From positions 18,316,916 through 18,380,915 of the forward strand of contig JAPWDM010000003.1 of the NCBI GenBank assembly GCA_035578155.1: a stretch of DNA of 64,000 nt, given 5' to 3'. This document shows, one piece after another, positions 10,706 through 21,799 of the stretch. The translations under genes were made by a program, and so were the position numbers. A model generated the notes under the pieces. It was not told where the DNA came from. It was given only the letters and a program-made list of their open reading frames with translations, and did not search any database. This stretch comes from Brachynemurus nebulosus (lineage: Eukaryota > Arthropoda > Insecta > Neuroptera > Myrmeleontidae). Numbering within the stretch: position 1 is the stretch's first letter; the number at the start of each line of letters is the position of its first letter.

Positions 10706-11184
10706 TTGACCTTCCGGTTTATTCTTGATCACTTTCGCTCTGAACGCGAACGCTAACGTGGACTGAAATTCCTCCAGCGCGAGGCGGGTGTAATGGCACA
10801 TATGATGAGGCTTTTTGCGTTTCCGCCAAGTGACGGTTGCAGGATACGTGTTAATTTACTGTCGAGGAAATTGACGTAACGATTCGAGTTGTCGGTCATT
10901 TCATTAAGTTGTTTTATAACTAAACTTAACGTTGATAGCGACTTATTGATATGCATTGCTTCTTTTAATCGGATACCCGTCGCCCCCGTTTGACATCATA
11001 ATTGTCTTCGAGATCATCATCATTCTGATAAACGGGATTCAACTACCTGAAATTAATATTTATTTTTAGATACATCAGGTGACGCTGATTCCAAATATGG
11101 TACCAGTTTTACTTTATTATAAATTTGAATAAAACCTTCAAAATTCAAGGCTACAAAAAGATATACACTATTGTTTTGATTTAA

Positions 11185-11937
11185 GGTGAATCGATCACTT
11201 GAAATTTTCCAAGTTTAGAATTTGAAATTTTAGTATATTATAGAGAAAGATATGGACGGGTCAATGTAAAAGTGAACCAAGTCCATAAAATGTTTTTTTC
11301 TAAAAATGTGTTAAAGTTTAAGAAATTACAACTCTTTAACGGAAAAGGCATTTTTAGAAAAAATTTTTTTTATGGACTTGGTTCACTTTTACACTGACCC
11401 CTCCATATGATGCATTCACTGACACTATTTTGAATAATTTCTGACGTGTAGTTTAGAAGAAGTAAATTTTCAAAATTAGAATTTTTAACGTACGAGTAAA
11501 TGCCAAAGAATGATTAGAGATGAATCAGTGATATGTATTTAAGTAAGTTGTGTCATTAAAAACCAACTTTAAGATTTAAAAAACTGAAAATTATTTTCTT
11601 TTGTGTTTTTGAATCATTAAAAAACAATTTTTTTTTTAATATTGGACGTTTAGTTATTGTAATAAATAGAAAAAAAAACTATAAAAATGTTATTTTATAC
11701 TAATACACCCATAATATGTTTGTGTACGTGTTAGTTTTATGTGTGAGGATACGTCACTACCAGAATCAAATTGATTACTTTTAAAATTATTAAAATTAGA
11801 AAATTGAACAATAATACTGTGGCATGTATTATAAAATTTAACTTATTTTTCTACACATAAATTATATTTATTTATAGAGAAAAAAATAGACTTAGTAATT
11901 CATTTGTCACAAATTTGTCAGTACTGATCGATTCACC
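11185..11937. mobile_element. TTAA-flanked MITE (piggyBac-type target), copy 1, 753 bp
   Basis: Ends are GGTGAATCGATCA and its complement TGATCGATTCACC, flanked by TTAA at 11181-11184 and 11938-11941. It is inserted in the intron of the captured kinesin fragment. A second copy without the internal insertion lies at 37313-37901. The TTAA duplication suggests piggyBac-type mobilisation (inference); no ORF is present. Confidence 0.85.
11254..11404. mobile_element. Palindromic MITE nested in the TTAA element, 151 bp
   Basis: TIRs start GGACGGGTCAATGTAAAAGT and GGAGGGGTCAGTGTAAAAGT and extend ~40 bp inward (GAACCAAGTCCATAAAA). The sister copy at 37313-37901 reads uninterrupted across the site (GAGAAATATATGATGC), giving an empty-site control. 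The flank suggests an ATAT/TA-type duplication. Confidence 0.85.
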
Positions 11938-13497
11938 TTAAGGAAAGGCAATTGTCAAATGAAAGCATTAGTGTAAAATTTTGAAACTTACAATTCGAAA
12001 AATCGTATGAGATCTACAACTGCGTATATTCATGTTGGTTTCGCCTGTTTGTCGATACTTTTTACCCCGTTGCATTACATCAATCAACTCCTGGCGCGTA
12101 CTTATCATCGTATACTTAACATTATTTAATGAAACTTTCCCCGTAACGTCTTCGGATAATTTAATCGGCGCCTTTGGTTTACCACCCTTCTATAAATCGT
12201 ACACTTTTTCGTTATAGATTTCAATAAAATTAGCTCGAATAAAATATGTCCGATTTGGAAAATTGCCGATTAATTTAAATATATCATTTATTACTAGTTC
12301 GGTGATGCCGCATTCAGTCTTCGATCCCATCATTGTGTACGTCTTCCCCGAGGCCGTTTGTCCGTACACGAACACTGTACCGTTGAATCTTTTTTTTTCA
12401 AAAAATTTGTTTTAGAAAACAAATTTTTGGAAAAAAATGATTGGTTTTAAAAATAAAATTGGTTTTATTTGATTAACAATTCATAGTAGTAATGTCGAGC
12501 CGAGGAGCAGTTAGTCGATTAATCGACTAAAATTGTTTTTCAGAAAAATTTGGTCATTAGTCGAAAATATCGAGCATAAAATAGTTGAATAATCGACTAA
12601 ATTTTTAGTCGAATCATGAATAGGGTAACCTATGTAACTCTCAAAAACGAGGTTTTCTTGTGAATTTAATTTTTGAAATTTAATACTTTTTGAAAAAAAC
12701 AAAAAAAAAATCCTTTATTTTTTAGATTGCAACGTACAAAAAAACGTACAACTTTTAAATGACTGACCTCCAGAGTTGTGCGTGTAATTTACTTCGGGTA
12801 AATTACACAGTTTTTTACATGTAAAAAACTTTGTAATTTACACATACTTGTTTTGATAAAAAACTGTAAAAAATGTAAAAAACTAAATTTTTTTAAATTT
12901 AATATGTAGATGTAAGCGTTACTGATGATATTCCATATTTGCTATTGGAGTATTTGCTATATTTGCAAAGTAAAACTTAATAATTAAGTAATTTGAAAAT
13001 TAAAAATATAAATGGGTACAAACGGGAAAAAGAATTCAATATTAAAAAGATTTTTATTTATTCATCATCATCATTTATTATTTATTTATATCATCACTGT
13101 CATCAGTGATTTTATTGTTATTATATTATAATTTAAAGAGAGATAAACATGTATTAGTTTTTTGATCTGTCAAAACTCAATTTGTTGATTTGAAAATTTA
13201 AAGCTTTGCAGGCAGCTATGGATGGCCTTCCACCAGCAGAGAATCATTTTTGTGTAGACATTTTTTCATGTGAACTTATAAACAAGTAATAACGGTCAAA
13301 ATAAATTGTTTTAAATAATTGATAAATAATCGTTAGAAATAATCAAATGAAAATAATCGACAAAAATAATCAAATGAAAATAATCGAATTAAAATAATCG
13401 TTAAAAATAATCGAATGATTATTCGATTATTAAGATCACTCGATTAAAAATGATCGATTATTGAAATCACCCGATTATTCCCATTACTATCTCTTTC

Positions 13498-15898
13498 TAT
13501 TAAACTAAACCAAAGAAAAGGGTATACAATATATATATTCAAAAACGATTAACACGCGAGCTGGCGGTCAAAAAAATTAATTACTGCAAGCATGGTTAGT
13601 TACAAATTTGTTGTTTAGTTTGTCAGATGTATATTGACATTCTTGGAGTGTCATTCTCATTTTAGGGCTCCGTAGTCAAAAAACGGAAGCGTTATAATTT
13701 TGCCTTTATCATTCCCGTCCGTCCGTCTGCATACCCTCATAATTTTACATTTGTGAATTTATGTATAATTAAATGTTGGAAATTAATGAAAAAGATTCCG
13801 ATTTTCGGAAGTTCTTAGTATCTGAAAATGGGGATGAAAACTTTTTTCTATATTCCCCAGCGTGTGGGGAAACCTCAATAAGGTTGAAGTTTCCTTTACC
13901 AATTTCCATTTTTAAGTCCCGCTTGATGTGAATTTTTAAACTTTTTTTTTTTTAAATTTTCTTAGGCCGATAACTTGTACATATAAACCAAATTATCAAG
14001 ATATATCAACATATACAGAAAATGGGTACATGCATGTATAAGTAATGCTTGTGCGACACGCACTTGATCATTTTAAAAAAATAAAAACTTAATTGTCAAA
14101 TTTAACAAACTTGCGGTAGTTTCTTTATTCACCACCAGGCGGCAAATTAGCCACGCCCTGATTTTATTTCCCAATATTCGTGTAGTAACCAGTAGTGATT
14201 GATATTCAACGAGAATTGTCACAAATTAATATAATGATTTATTTGAATCAAACAAGTAATTCATAGCCATAATTAAAATCAATTTTGTTACCTAGTCAAT
14301 AATTTATTAAGTCAACGATAAGTTTAAATAACAAATTTTTCAATTTTTATTTTTTATAAATGTTATGACAGTGAATCAGTGATGGACGTTAATAAAATCA
14401 AAAATAAACTATTCCAATGAACATTAAAGCTAATGAAACAAAAAGAGAAATATCACAATTGCATGTAATAGAAAAAAAACAACACTGTCTGTTACATATG
14501 ATTGATGTATTTCTCTGTTTAATGAATGTATAACTGTGTATAAATTAAATCGGTGTGATTTTTTTTATTTATTTCGATAAATTGATAGAACAGAATCAGC
14601 GGTGGACGCAAAAATACTGTACGATAGCAGCCGTATTTGGCCGACTTGCGTATTTTGAATGAACTGTGTTTGAATGAATGTTACCATTTTATTTAAGTAA
14701 TTATTTTGTATTATTTAAGAAAATAATCGGCTGACTAATATTTTTTTAAACTTAATGGTACCACACGAATCGAATCTCCTTTACTGAAGTAATTTATTTC
14801 TGAAGTATTAAAAATAAAGTTAACAACATAACCTAATTTTATAATTGTCATTAAAATGTATTTAAATTATAGATTATTCTTGTATAACTAGTTTAAGCAA
14901 TAATAAAATCATACACATTGGATTTTCCCCGTCAAAATTAAAAATTAATTAAATATTTACTATTTAAAAAGTAATTTTTAAATTGTACTAAGCTTATATA
15001 GAACGTTGGTTGCCATGTTCTAACGTCACTCAAAATGTATCCTTGAACTTGTTTACTGTATTAATGACGTCAGATTTCAAACAACATGGTTGCCAGTGTA
15101 ATTTCCAGCTGTTTGATGGTATTTTTCAATGTTGCAATTAAATAAGAATAATCTGTACCTAAAATTATAATTTGTCATAATTTGTATATTGTTTTTATGC
15201 AGTACATCAATAATGAAACATTAAAATTAAATTTTAAAGTTTATCGCAATATTTTTTAAATATACTATTTTTAAATTGTTCGATACAATAAATCACGTGG
15301 TGCTCATTTTGTATGTAAATATAAAGTCAAGATGATAAAATATTTGTAAACGTAATAAAAATTGTTGTATAGTTGTACATTTTATAAGACAAATGTCGAA
15401 ATTTATTATTTAGAAATCTACAACTTTTTTTATTTATGAAAAAAATATGTACTTGTATTTTTTTTTGTCATTTATTAAAAATTTTAAAAATGAACGCTTA
15501 TCCTCTTTTTTTTCTAAACGTTCAAAAAATGTTAAATAAAAATAAACGTTTTTTATGATGCAAATGGTGTGACGTGTTTATAATTTCAAAACTGTTCGGT
15601 AATGTTATTATCCGTTTTTAATAGCTGAAGTAAGTAGTCGCTATAAAAGTGTAAGTATAGAATACATTTTTTCTTTTGTGCCAAAACTGTACGATCCACT
15701 AATCTTACTAGAGATTTATTTTGTATTTAACAGAAGAAATGTTAAAAAAAAAATTTTCTTTAAATTTATGTTTGTTTTTATTTATTATACTTTCAATTCC
15801 ATTTAACTACTTAATAAATAAAAATTAAAAAATACATTTTTATATTTATTAAAATCTGTGCGGGTTTCATATACCCAACCACAGTAATTGTGTTTCTT
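13498..15898. other. Intergenic AT-rich sequence with repeat fragments
   Basis: No gene is recognised. Around 13662-13735 lies TAGGGCTCCGTAGTCAAAAA and a CCGTCCGTCCGTCTG tract, a one-ended relative of the GGTTCCGTAC element at 33415-34559. The rest shows only AT-rich sequence and short homopolymers. Confidence 0.5.
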
Positions 15899-15901
15899 TA
15901 A

Positions 15902-16596
15902 GGCTAGGGTCACATTGGATACGAGTTATTCTTGCGCGCACTTACGTAGTCGTCAGTGTTAAAAATGGAAACAAAAAAGTTTGTTTTCTTTCGCACTAGT
16001 CGTACGTGTAGAAGATAAAGAAGATAGGCAATTAAGTAAAAGTAATACAATTTATGAATATTATTTGAATTTTAACAGATATTTTCATTTGTTACAATAT
16101 TTGTAGTACCAAACTACAATTTTATAAAACTTATTATTTGATAAATTAGGGATATATTTAAATGGATATAGAAAAATTAATAATTCTGGTATTTAAAAGG
16201 GAACCAAAGAAAAAAAAGTACCATAACAGAGAAATTTGTAGGAAACTTTAGTTAGAGGTTGCGGAGGCATTAAATGTTCCTTTATTCATACGAAAATATT
16301 GAAAAAATTTGTTTTTGTCTATTTTCAAATGTGGAAATAATTTTCTAAATTCACTGTCAGATGTTCTGTTGTATAATGCATAAACACAAAAATTTCGATT
16401 CGCTTTTTTCATCAAATAATAATTATATTATTATCGAGAAACAAATAATCTCTTAACAGATTCATTTTTAAAATAAATTTACGTAAGTATACGCTAACAG
16501 TGTGACCACTTTATCTGACGACAATAGTCTCACGACTACATCAGACAAATTAAGTTGGTTAAGTCGTACGTACCCGCTTCTAATGTGACCTTAGCC
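15902..16596. mobile_element. PIF/Harbinger-type MITE, 695 bp, TAA TSD
   Basis: The left end is GGCTAGGGTCACATTGGATA; the right end read inward is GGCTAAGGTCACATTAGAAG. The flanks are TAA at 15899-15901 and 16597-16599. A 3-bp TWA duplication with GG-starting TIRs is characteristic of PIF/Harbinger; the family assignment is inference from ends only. No transposase ORF. Confidence 0.75.
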
Positions 16597-16706
16597 TAAT
16601 TCATCACAACTACGTCGGGTGAAATAATAAAAAAAAAAAATTAGCGAGACTATTAATTTATTTTGTGTGAATTAAAATATTTGTATATAATTCTAGTGTA
16701 TAATTG

Positions 16707-17135
16707 TTATCTTTCAGTAGATAATTTGCGATTCATATAATCTTCCTTAATTTTTGCGCGTTCACTTACTGGTGGCATATTTGGAACAATGCCTTTTCGT
16801 TTACGTTCTAATCGAATTTTATTCTACAAAAAAAATATGTATGATTGTATGTACATTTTTGTGACCCACTGTAACTTACCTCAAAAATACACAAATTGTA
16901 AAAATAAAAAACTTACCCAAAATTCTTTACAGCTATTGTAATTAGCGAAATACATTTCGCATTTTTCTTTATTATAATCATTATCGCTTAAACATTTGTA
17001 GGAGAGATTTTGTTCCTAAAAAGATTTATTTAAAAATAAAATTTAGAAGCTAACCTCAATTATTTATTCACAAACCTTTAAACACGGATTATTTTCATCT
17101 GAATTATGATAATAATTTGGTGTAACATAGGGCAT
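16707..17135 (-). CDS. CHCHD7: CHCHD7-like twin CX9C mitochondrial protein, complete, three exons
   Basis: The exons are 17135-17076, 17015-16917 and 16823-16707, with GT-AG junctions and whole-codon phases, giving 91 aa (human CHCHD7 is ~85). It starts MPYVTPNYYHNSDENNPCLK. The twin CX9C motifs are C18-x9-C28 and C39-x9-C49, the pattern of a coiled-coil-helix-coiled-coil-helix fold oxidised by the Mia40 pathway in the mitochondrial intermembrane space. The phrase CEMYFANYNSCKEFW followed by a basic helix and GIVPNMPP matches CHCHD7 (relative of yeast Cox23, linked to cytochrome oxidase assembly). No signal peptide is expected for this class. The only other candidates are other small CHCH proteins, but the CKEFW...MPP ending favours CHCHD7. 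It stands alone, with MITEs on both sides. Confidence 0.92.
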
Positions 17136-17484
17136 TTTCACTTCTTTGTGTAAGTAAGTATATGTTTAATATTTTTTACAAAACTTTTCGTTCATTTTAT
17201 TGTTTGACATTTCTATTACATAAATGTTTACATTGCCTGCACTTTTAATATGTATGGCCCAGGTCCGGAGTAAGTTTATAAACATTAAATTATGGAAATT
17301 ATTTAATTAAAGATTATTATTATTATTGTTTACTATAAATTGCGGATTTTTAATAAATTAATTAACCATTAATTTAGTCTATTTTCAAAAATTGATTGTT
17401 TTGTTCATTTTTAATTTTCTAAGTTAACTCTGTTTTGAGTCAATATTTAAAACTAATATTACTAAAAAAAAATTGCTTTTTTAT

Positions 17485-17984
17485 TACTCATGCGGGAGAA
17501 GTACTAACTTGGCGCACATATTTCTGTACGCAAAATGGCTGTTTGCCAACTGTACTCTTCCCGCATACTTTTTTGCGTGTGGAAAGTAACTTTCCACACG
17601 CAAATTGACAATAAAACACGCAAAATTTAATCAAAATTAATCAAAATACGCAAAGCCGCCTCTTAATTTTTCATTTAATAAATATTTCATAATTATTTCT
17701 ATAGAAACCGCCAACAAAGTAATTTAAACGATAATTAATTCAGAAAAAAAAGACGAACACTCAAAAATATTATTTTAAAAAGTAATATAAATGTCAAAAA
17801 TAATGATAATAATAGAAAAAAGTATGTGAAATTCGTAATAAAAAATAGTATGTGCAACTCGTGCGGGATTGTCGATTGCCCTACTCAAGCGAATGAGCGC
17901 ACTCACTACGTTCGTGCGCTCAACTTCGCTTTCGTGAGCAATCGACAATTTCCCGCACTTATTGCACAATATACTATTTCTTTA
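17485..17984. repeat. Multi-hairpin repeat element, copy 1
   Basis: A ~0.5-kb unit containing three hairpins: ATGCGGGAGAAGTAC... pairing with ...CTCTTCCCGCAT; a perfect palindrome TTGCGTGTGGAAAGT/AACTTTCCACACGCAA near 17572-17602; and a long terminal hairpin 17841-17984 running from ATAGTATGTGCAACTC to TTGCACAATATACTAT through nested paired blocks. A ~95% identical copy, deleted for the hairpin centre, lies at 44148-44565 in NEURL4. No ORF of substance. Confidence 0.82.
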
Positions 17985-19007
17985 TATTTTCATCTGGAGG
18001 TATAAACAGCATAAGCTACAATGGCTAAACAAATCCAAGAGCTTACAGCTTTGCACAGTAGAAAATGAAAAAGAATTACTGTCTTTAAGCAGGGTACAAA
18101 AGGTCAAAAAGGTATGTTTTCATTGTGAGACTTGGAGAGAGTCTACTTTGCTGTAAATGTGGCTCAGTTCTTGCGAGATATTGTCCTCTGTAAAACAAAA
18201 ACAGAGTAAAAATTGTAGGAAAATCCTTGAATATTACACGGAACTTGATTTTAGATCCGTTTTGGTGGCCTACATTTAACGAGAGTCTACTTCGGACCCA
18301 CAATTTCTTATTTCATTCTACTTTGATTAATTGATTGATTTTGATGGAAAATATATGCACTCTGACTCTTGGGTCTATTGTGCCTCTTTTAATATTTTAG
18401 TCGATTCAAACGTTCGATCTAGAGCACACCCTTCAGCTTCATTTCCTAGGGAAAGTTTAGAATTTAGAGTGTTCTTGTTCATTCTAATACGAGTTTTGAT
18501 CTTTTTCGATTATGACTTCCGAAAAATTTCGAGCGGTTTGAGTCCATCCTGTTATTTTACTTTCGTTGTTAGGATTTCGTAGTTTTAACGACGAAATCCT
18601 TATGAATTCGTAATTTCTGTCATCGGATTAGGTGCTCTACCCGTACTTAACTTGATTTTGTAATAGTCAGTATCGGACCTTATTACGCAACTTAAGAAAC
18701 AGTGTTATTTTTTAATTATTATTATTACTGAAAATTTTTTTAGTCATGTAAAAAGTAAAAAGTGTAAATAATCGTATAACCCAGGCGTGCGATGGTTTCC
18801 CCCTTTAAGATTTGACAACTGACTTGGATAGATTTTAGGGCACTGATTACGAAAAAAGTATTCAAAAAATTCCAGCACGTCAGAATTTTTAGATATTAGG
18901 TATTAAAATTTTTGACTAAAATTACCTAGGTCGACCAAGTCAAGAATAGTTTATGCATTTTTATTTATTTCCTATCTAATAAAAAGTCATTACATAGTTG
19001 TACTTGG
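17985..19007. other. Intergenic stretch, no gene recognised
   Basis: AT-rich sequence. Reading frames of 60-85 codons exist but show no domain or homology that I recognise. A short palindrome GGATTTCGTAGTTTTAACGACGAAATCC lies at about 18571-18599. Confidence 0.5.
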
Positions 19008-19520
19008 CTATAATAAATAGAGTCGTGACATGTCATGCATTTTCTGTCCAAAACAGAGCTGGAAGCTTCAAAATTAATTATCACATATTTGAGTAAATAT
19101 TTTTGAGTAACGTAAAAGCCCCCATTATGGAACGGTATCTAATACTGGAACAGTTTTGATATTTACATATTAATGAAGTTATTTCTGAAAGAAACGTCTG
19201 ATAACAAAAATTATTATTAATAGAATGATTGTTTTTCAATTTAAATTCACCTCGCATTTAATGTTTCCTTAATTAAAGAAATAAATATGTAAATGTCAAA
19301 ATTGTTCCAGTATTAGATACCGTTCCGTAATGGGGGCTTTTACGTTACATAATTATCGTTAATAAGTTATAAATTAACGAACAATTAAAAATTTATAATT
19401 TAATTATTCTTTCTAGGTTAATCTAAATGATTTTTGTTAATATTTAATTTATTTCTAATGTATTTTACGGAAACTGTGGACAGAAAATGCCGGAACCAAT
19501 CAGCGTTCAGCACACATTTT
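19008..19520. mobile_element. hAT-type MITE, third copy, split by a nested insertion
   Basis: CTATAATAAATAGAGTCGTG at 19010 and GGAACCAATCAGCGTTCAGC near 19492 match the family at 9893-10198 and 22082-22389. The outermost TIR bases have been lost. The copy is interrupted at 19110-19345 by a TA-flanked element. Confidence 0.8.
19110..19345. mobile_element. Tc1/mariner-type MITE, 236 bp, TA TSD, nested
   Basis: TIRs begin ACGTAAAAGCCCCCATTAYG and run ~60 bp inward (GAACGGTATCTAATACTGGAACA). TA flanks the element at 19108-19109 and 19346-19347. Removing it restores GAGTACATAATTATYG, the sequence seen in the other hAT MITE copies, so the insertion is confirmed internally. Long TIRs plus TA are typical of Tc1/mariner MITEs. 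Confidence 0.88.
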
Positions 19521-19641
19521 AAATTAAAATTTTATTAATAATACATTTGAATAAATAATGCACCGAAGGCATGAAGTTTCTTTATTTAAGAAATCCTTAT
19601 GGCTTCTTGACATTCAAAATACTCTATTTCTTTGGCTTTAT

Positions 19642-20048
19642 TATGGAGGGTAGAGTATCAGGAGAAGTATCTCCATATATAAAAAGTGGCCCCAAAAGTG
19701 GATGAAATTAAGATGGCCCTAGTGTAGTAAAATTCTTAAATTTAAAATTAAGCGCTGAAAATTTTAAAACTGAAACAACAGTTTTTATTGTTTTTAACAG
19801 TTTTAATTGTTATATTAAATTCAATTTTTATTGTTTTTATATTTAATTCAATTTTTATTGTTTTTAACAGTTAATATTTCCCTTTAGCATACTTCACTTC
19901 ACTTATAATTGCTAAGTTCAGATCGAACCCTGATTGCTTATCAGCGCCGTTCTGGTTACTAATTGAACTATTATTTCATCAAATTCAGGGGCCACTTTTT
20001 CGATTCAAGTCCCATAAGAGATACTCCTCCTGACCTCTATCCTCCATA
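19642..20048. mobile_element. TIR element, 407 bp, with perfect 8-bp TSD GGCTTTAT
   Basis: The left end TATGGAGGGTAGAGTATCAG matches the inverted right end TATGGAGGATAGAGGTCAGG; the pairing continues (AGTATCTC, AAAAAGTGGCCCC). The TSD GGCTTTAT lies at 19634-19641 and 20049-20056. The 8-bp duplication is compatible with hAT or P-type elements; the ends do not fit YARNG cleanly, so the class is open. Confidence 0.82.
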
Positions 20049-20056
20049 GGCTTTAT

Positions 20057-21502
20057 AAACTGTATTATCAATAACCTATTGCTTTAAAACATCACTAGAT
20101 GTCAGTGCTAGGCTGTTGCAAGCTGCTTCGTTTCATAAAATCACCCATTATATATTTTTGTATAATATTAAATGGTGGGAGCGCAGGAAACAGACCATTG
20201 AAAAGAAAAAGGACCTCATAGAAATATTTAAAACTGTTTTTATTATTTTGCATAGAGATATATAAAATAACACTAGAAGTACAATTAAAAATAATTACAA
20301 TTAGCGAGTTATCAGGTCCCTACCAGTTTGTTATCCATTCAGACAATTTTCTCACACACATGATCTTTCATCAATAAAAAATAAGAACCATTATTTTTAA
20401 TAAATCTTTTTTTTTTAGTATAGTTTTAATTATTATAAAGGAATGTAAGTATTTCAAAAATACCAATATATGACTAGAATTTCAGAGGTGCTAATACGAT
20501 TGATTCATCTGTTTTACAAAGCGTATTAAAATTGTGAAATGCTGACCATAATAAAATAATATATTTCAATTTACAATTATGTTTCTATCGAATTAATTAA
20601 GGAAATTCCCGAATTTGATTCAAGCTTGCAACGTGTTTCGATCAATATGATCATTATCGGTATTATAAAGCTTAAAAAGAATTACTTAGGTAGTAAATTT
20701 ACCAAATAATTTACTCTCTAGAAATCTGGGATTAACTTGACAATTTTGTGCATTTGCTAGATATTCCTATATTATAAAACTGTAACGAAGCTATATCTAT
20801 AATATAAAGATATTTTTGAAAAGCTGATGGAGTTGATTATTTAGAGGTTTTTGAACCCAAAACAATTATTTTTAGAATTTTTGTCTGTCTGTTTATGAAT
20901 TAAAATCTTGTGGATAGAACCGGAAATACAGCGACGCAGGTAAAAAAAATATACTACAAATAAGGAAATTAAAATATATGAGCAACATATTACACCTTTG
21001 CTTCGCTAAAAGCAACTTAAAAAAAATGAGACAGAATTATATACCTTACTCTTTTTATCCAATAAAATTTTCATATACTTGTGTATATATCGACTGATTA
21101 ATGTCATTATATTTTAATATTAGTAATATTGGACTAAAAAAATATTTATTTTTGGAATTATCAATTTCATTTTTATTTAAATTTTGTACAGTTATATTTA
21201 CGTATATTTAGACTGTATATAGTTTATCGCAAGTCACAATAATCGATCTGTATATCATTGATATATTATTTAAAAAAGTAGGAAGTGTAATTCATTCTCT
21301 TGAATGTTGTCACGGAACCAAATACAATATGTATTATGTATGTATGGATATGCAGTAGGCGTATGTCCTTGAAGTTAGGAATATAATCGTACACGTGGTC
21401 GTACATGACAAGTTGTAATTTTTTTTCAATAAACATTAATTCAACATGGGTCATTGTGCTGATTCAAAAAATAAATCTGAAATTTCATTTTATAAGTAAG
21501 TA
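20057..21502. other. Intergenic AT-rich DNA, no gene recognised
   Basis: No convincing coding sequence. The phrase GTTTCGATCAATATGATCAT near 20635 resembles GTTTCGGTCAATATGACCAT at 28003, part of the foldback at 27939-28120, suggesting a shared small repeat. Confidence 0.45.
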
Positions 21503-21506
21503 TTAA

Positions 21507-21799
21507 CTTTTAAATGATTAAGACGAGTTAACACGTCATGCAATATGGCGACTCAAAATGCTTTGATATGTATATATTCACTTAGACAAGTGCTGCCATC
21601 TGTAGCAAATTTGTCAAAATACGGTATAATTGTAATAAGTAATTTTACCGACATAGTTTATAAAATTCCTAGGGTATCATTTTCTTATGTTGGCATCTCT
21701 GATTTTCTTTTCTTTTTTGTAACCTTATCTATTGTCACTGGTAGTAAAAGATCCGGCATTTTGAGATAAAAAATTCTCTCTATGGTTAAAATAAAGGGG
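21507..21799. mobile_element. TTAA-flanked MITE (CCCTTTTAAACA family), complete copy
   Basis: Flanked by TTAA at 21503-21506 and 21800-21803; ends CTTTTAAATGATTAAGACG and, read inward from the right, CCCCTTTATTTTAACC. Relatives with shared core (CTGCCAGTGATAAGTACAA, GGTTACAAAAAAAGAAAAAG) lie at 23601-23785, 32295-32565 and 54793-55115. A 74-codon frame inside is part of the repeat, not a gene. Confidence 0.75.

Larger units (their letters stand above)
10493..12388 (-). pseudogene. Kinesin-7 (CENP-E-like) motor-domain fragment, decayed
   Basis: Exon A (12388-11992) encodes FNGTVFVYGQTASGKTYTMM (P-loop) through EIYNEKVYDL, an in-frame TAG, then KLSEDV...RSCRSHTIFRI and a GTAAGT donor. Exon B starts at 11046 after an AG acceptor with VVESR, then is frameshifted and has lost the LVDLAGSE (switch II) segment; it resumes at [20 protein letters not shown] through [19 protein letters not shown] and ITPAS, shifts frame again, and continues [20 protein letters not shown] into a coiled-coil start. 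CENP-E/kinesin-7 is the closest family I recall (FNGTVFVYGQTASGKT, LGGNAK). With at least one stop, two frameshifts and a missing nucleotide-binding segment it cannot make a motor. It starts and ends mid-domain, consistent with capture of a genomic piece with introns. Confidence 0.85.
10265..13489. mobile_element. hAT-bounded element, 3225 bp, carrying a kinesin-7 gene fragment
   Basis: The left end is TAGTGATGGGCATAATCGAA and the right end, read inward, TAGTAATGGGAATAATCGGG; both fit hAT TIRs (YARNG) and continue into AATCGATT-rich subterminal repeats. The 8-bp TSD TCTCTTTC is perfect at 10257-10264 and 13490-13497. I find no hAT transposase inside, so it would need one supplied in trans. 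The cargo is a kinesin motor pseudogene (10493-12388, minus) whose intron was later hit by a TTAA-type MITE (11185-11937). The simplest reading is DNA-level gene capture, as in Pack-type elements. Confidence 0.82.

Noticed and set aside
10493..12388. Functional kinesin gene
   Set aside because: An in-frame stop, two frameshifts and loss of the DLAGSE switch segment exclude a working motor, and the piece is bounded by hAT ends.
12475..13480. Remnant of a hAT transposase in the right part of the kinesin-carrying element
   Set aside because: A short frame near 13200 (AAMDGLPPAENHF) was considered, but nothing resembling BED zinc finger or hAT dimerisation motifs could be seen.
21545..21769. 74-aa plus-strand frame (MATQNALICIYSL...)
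   Set aside because: Falls inside a TTAA-flanked MITE with related copies that do not keep the frame.
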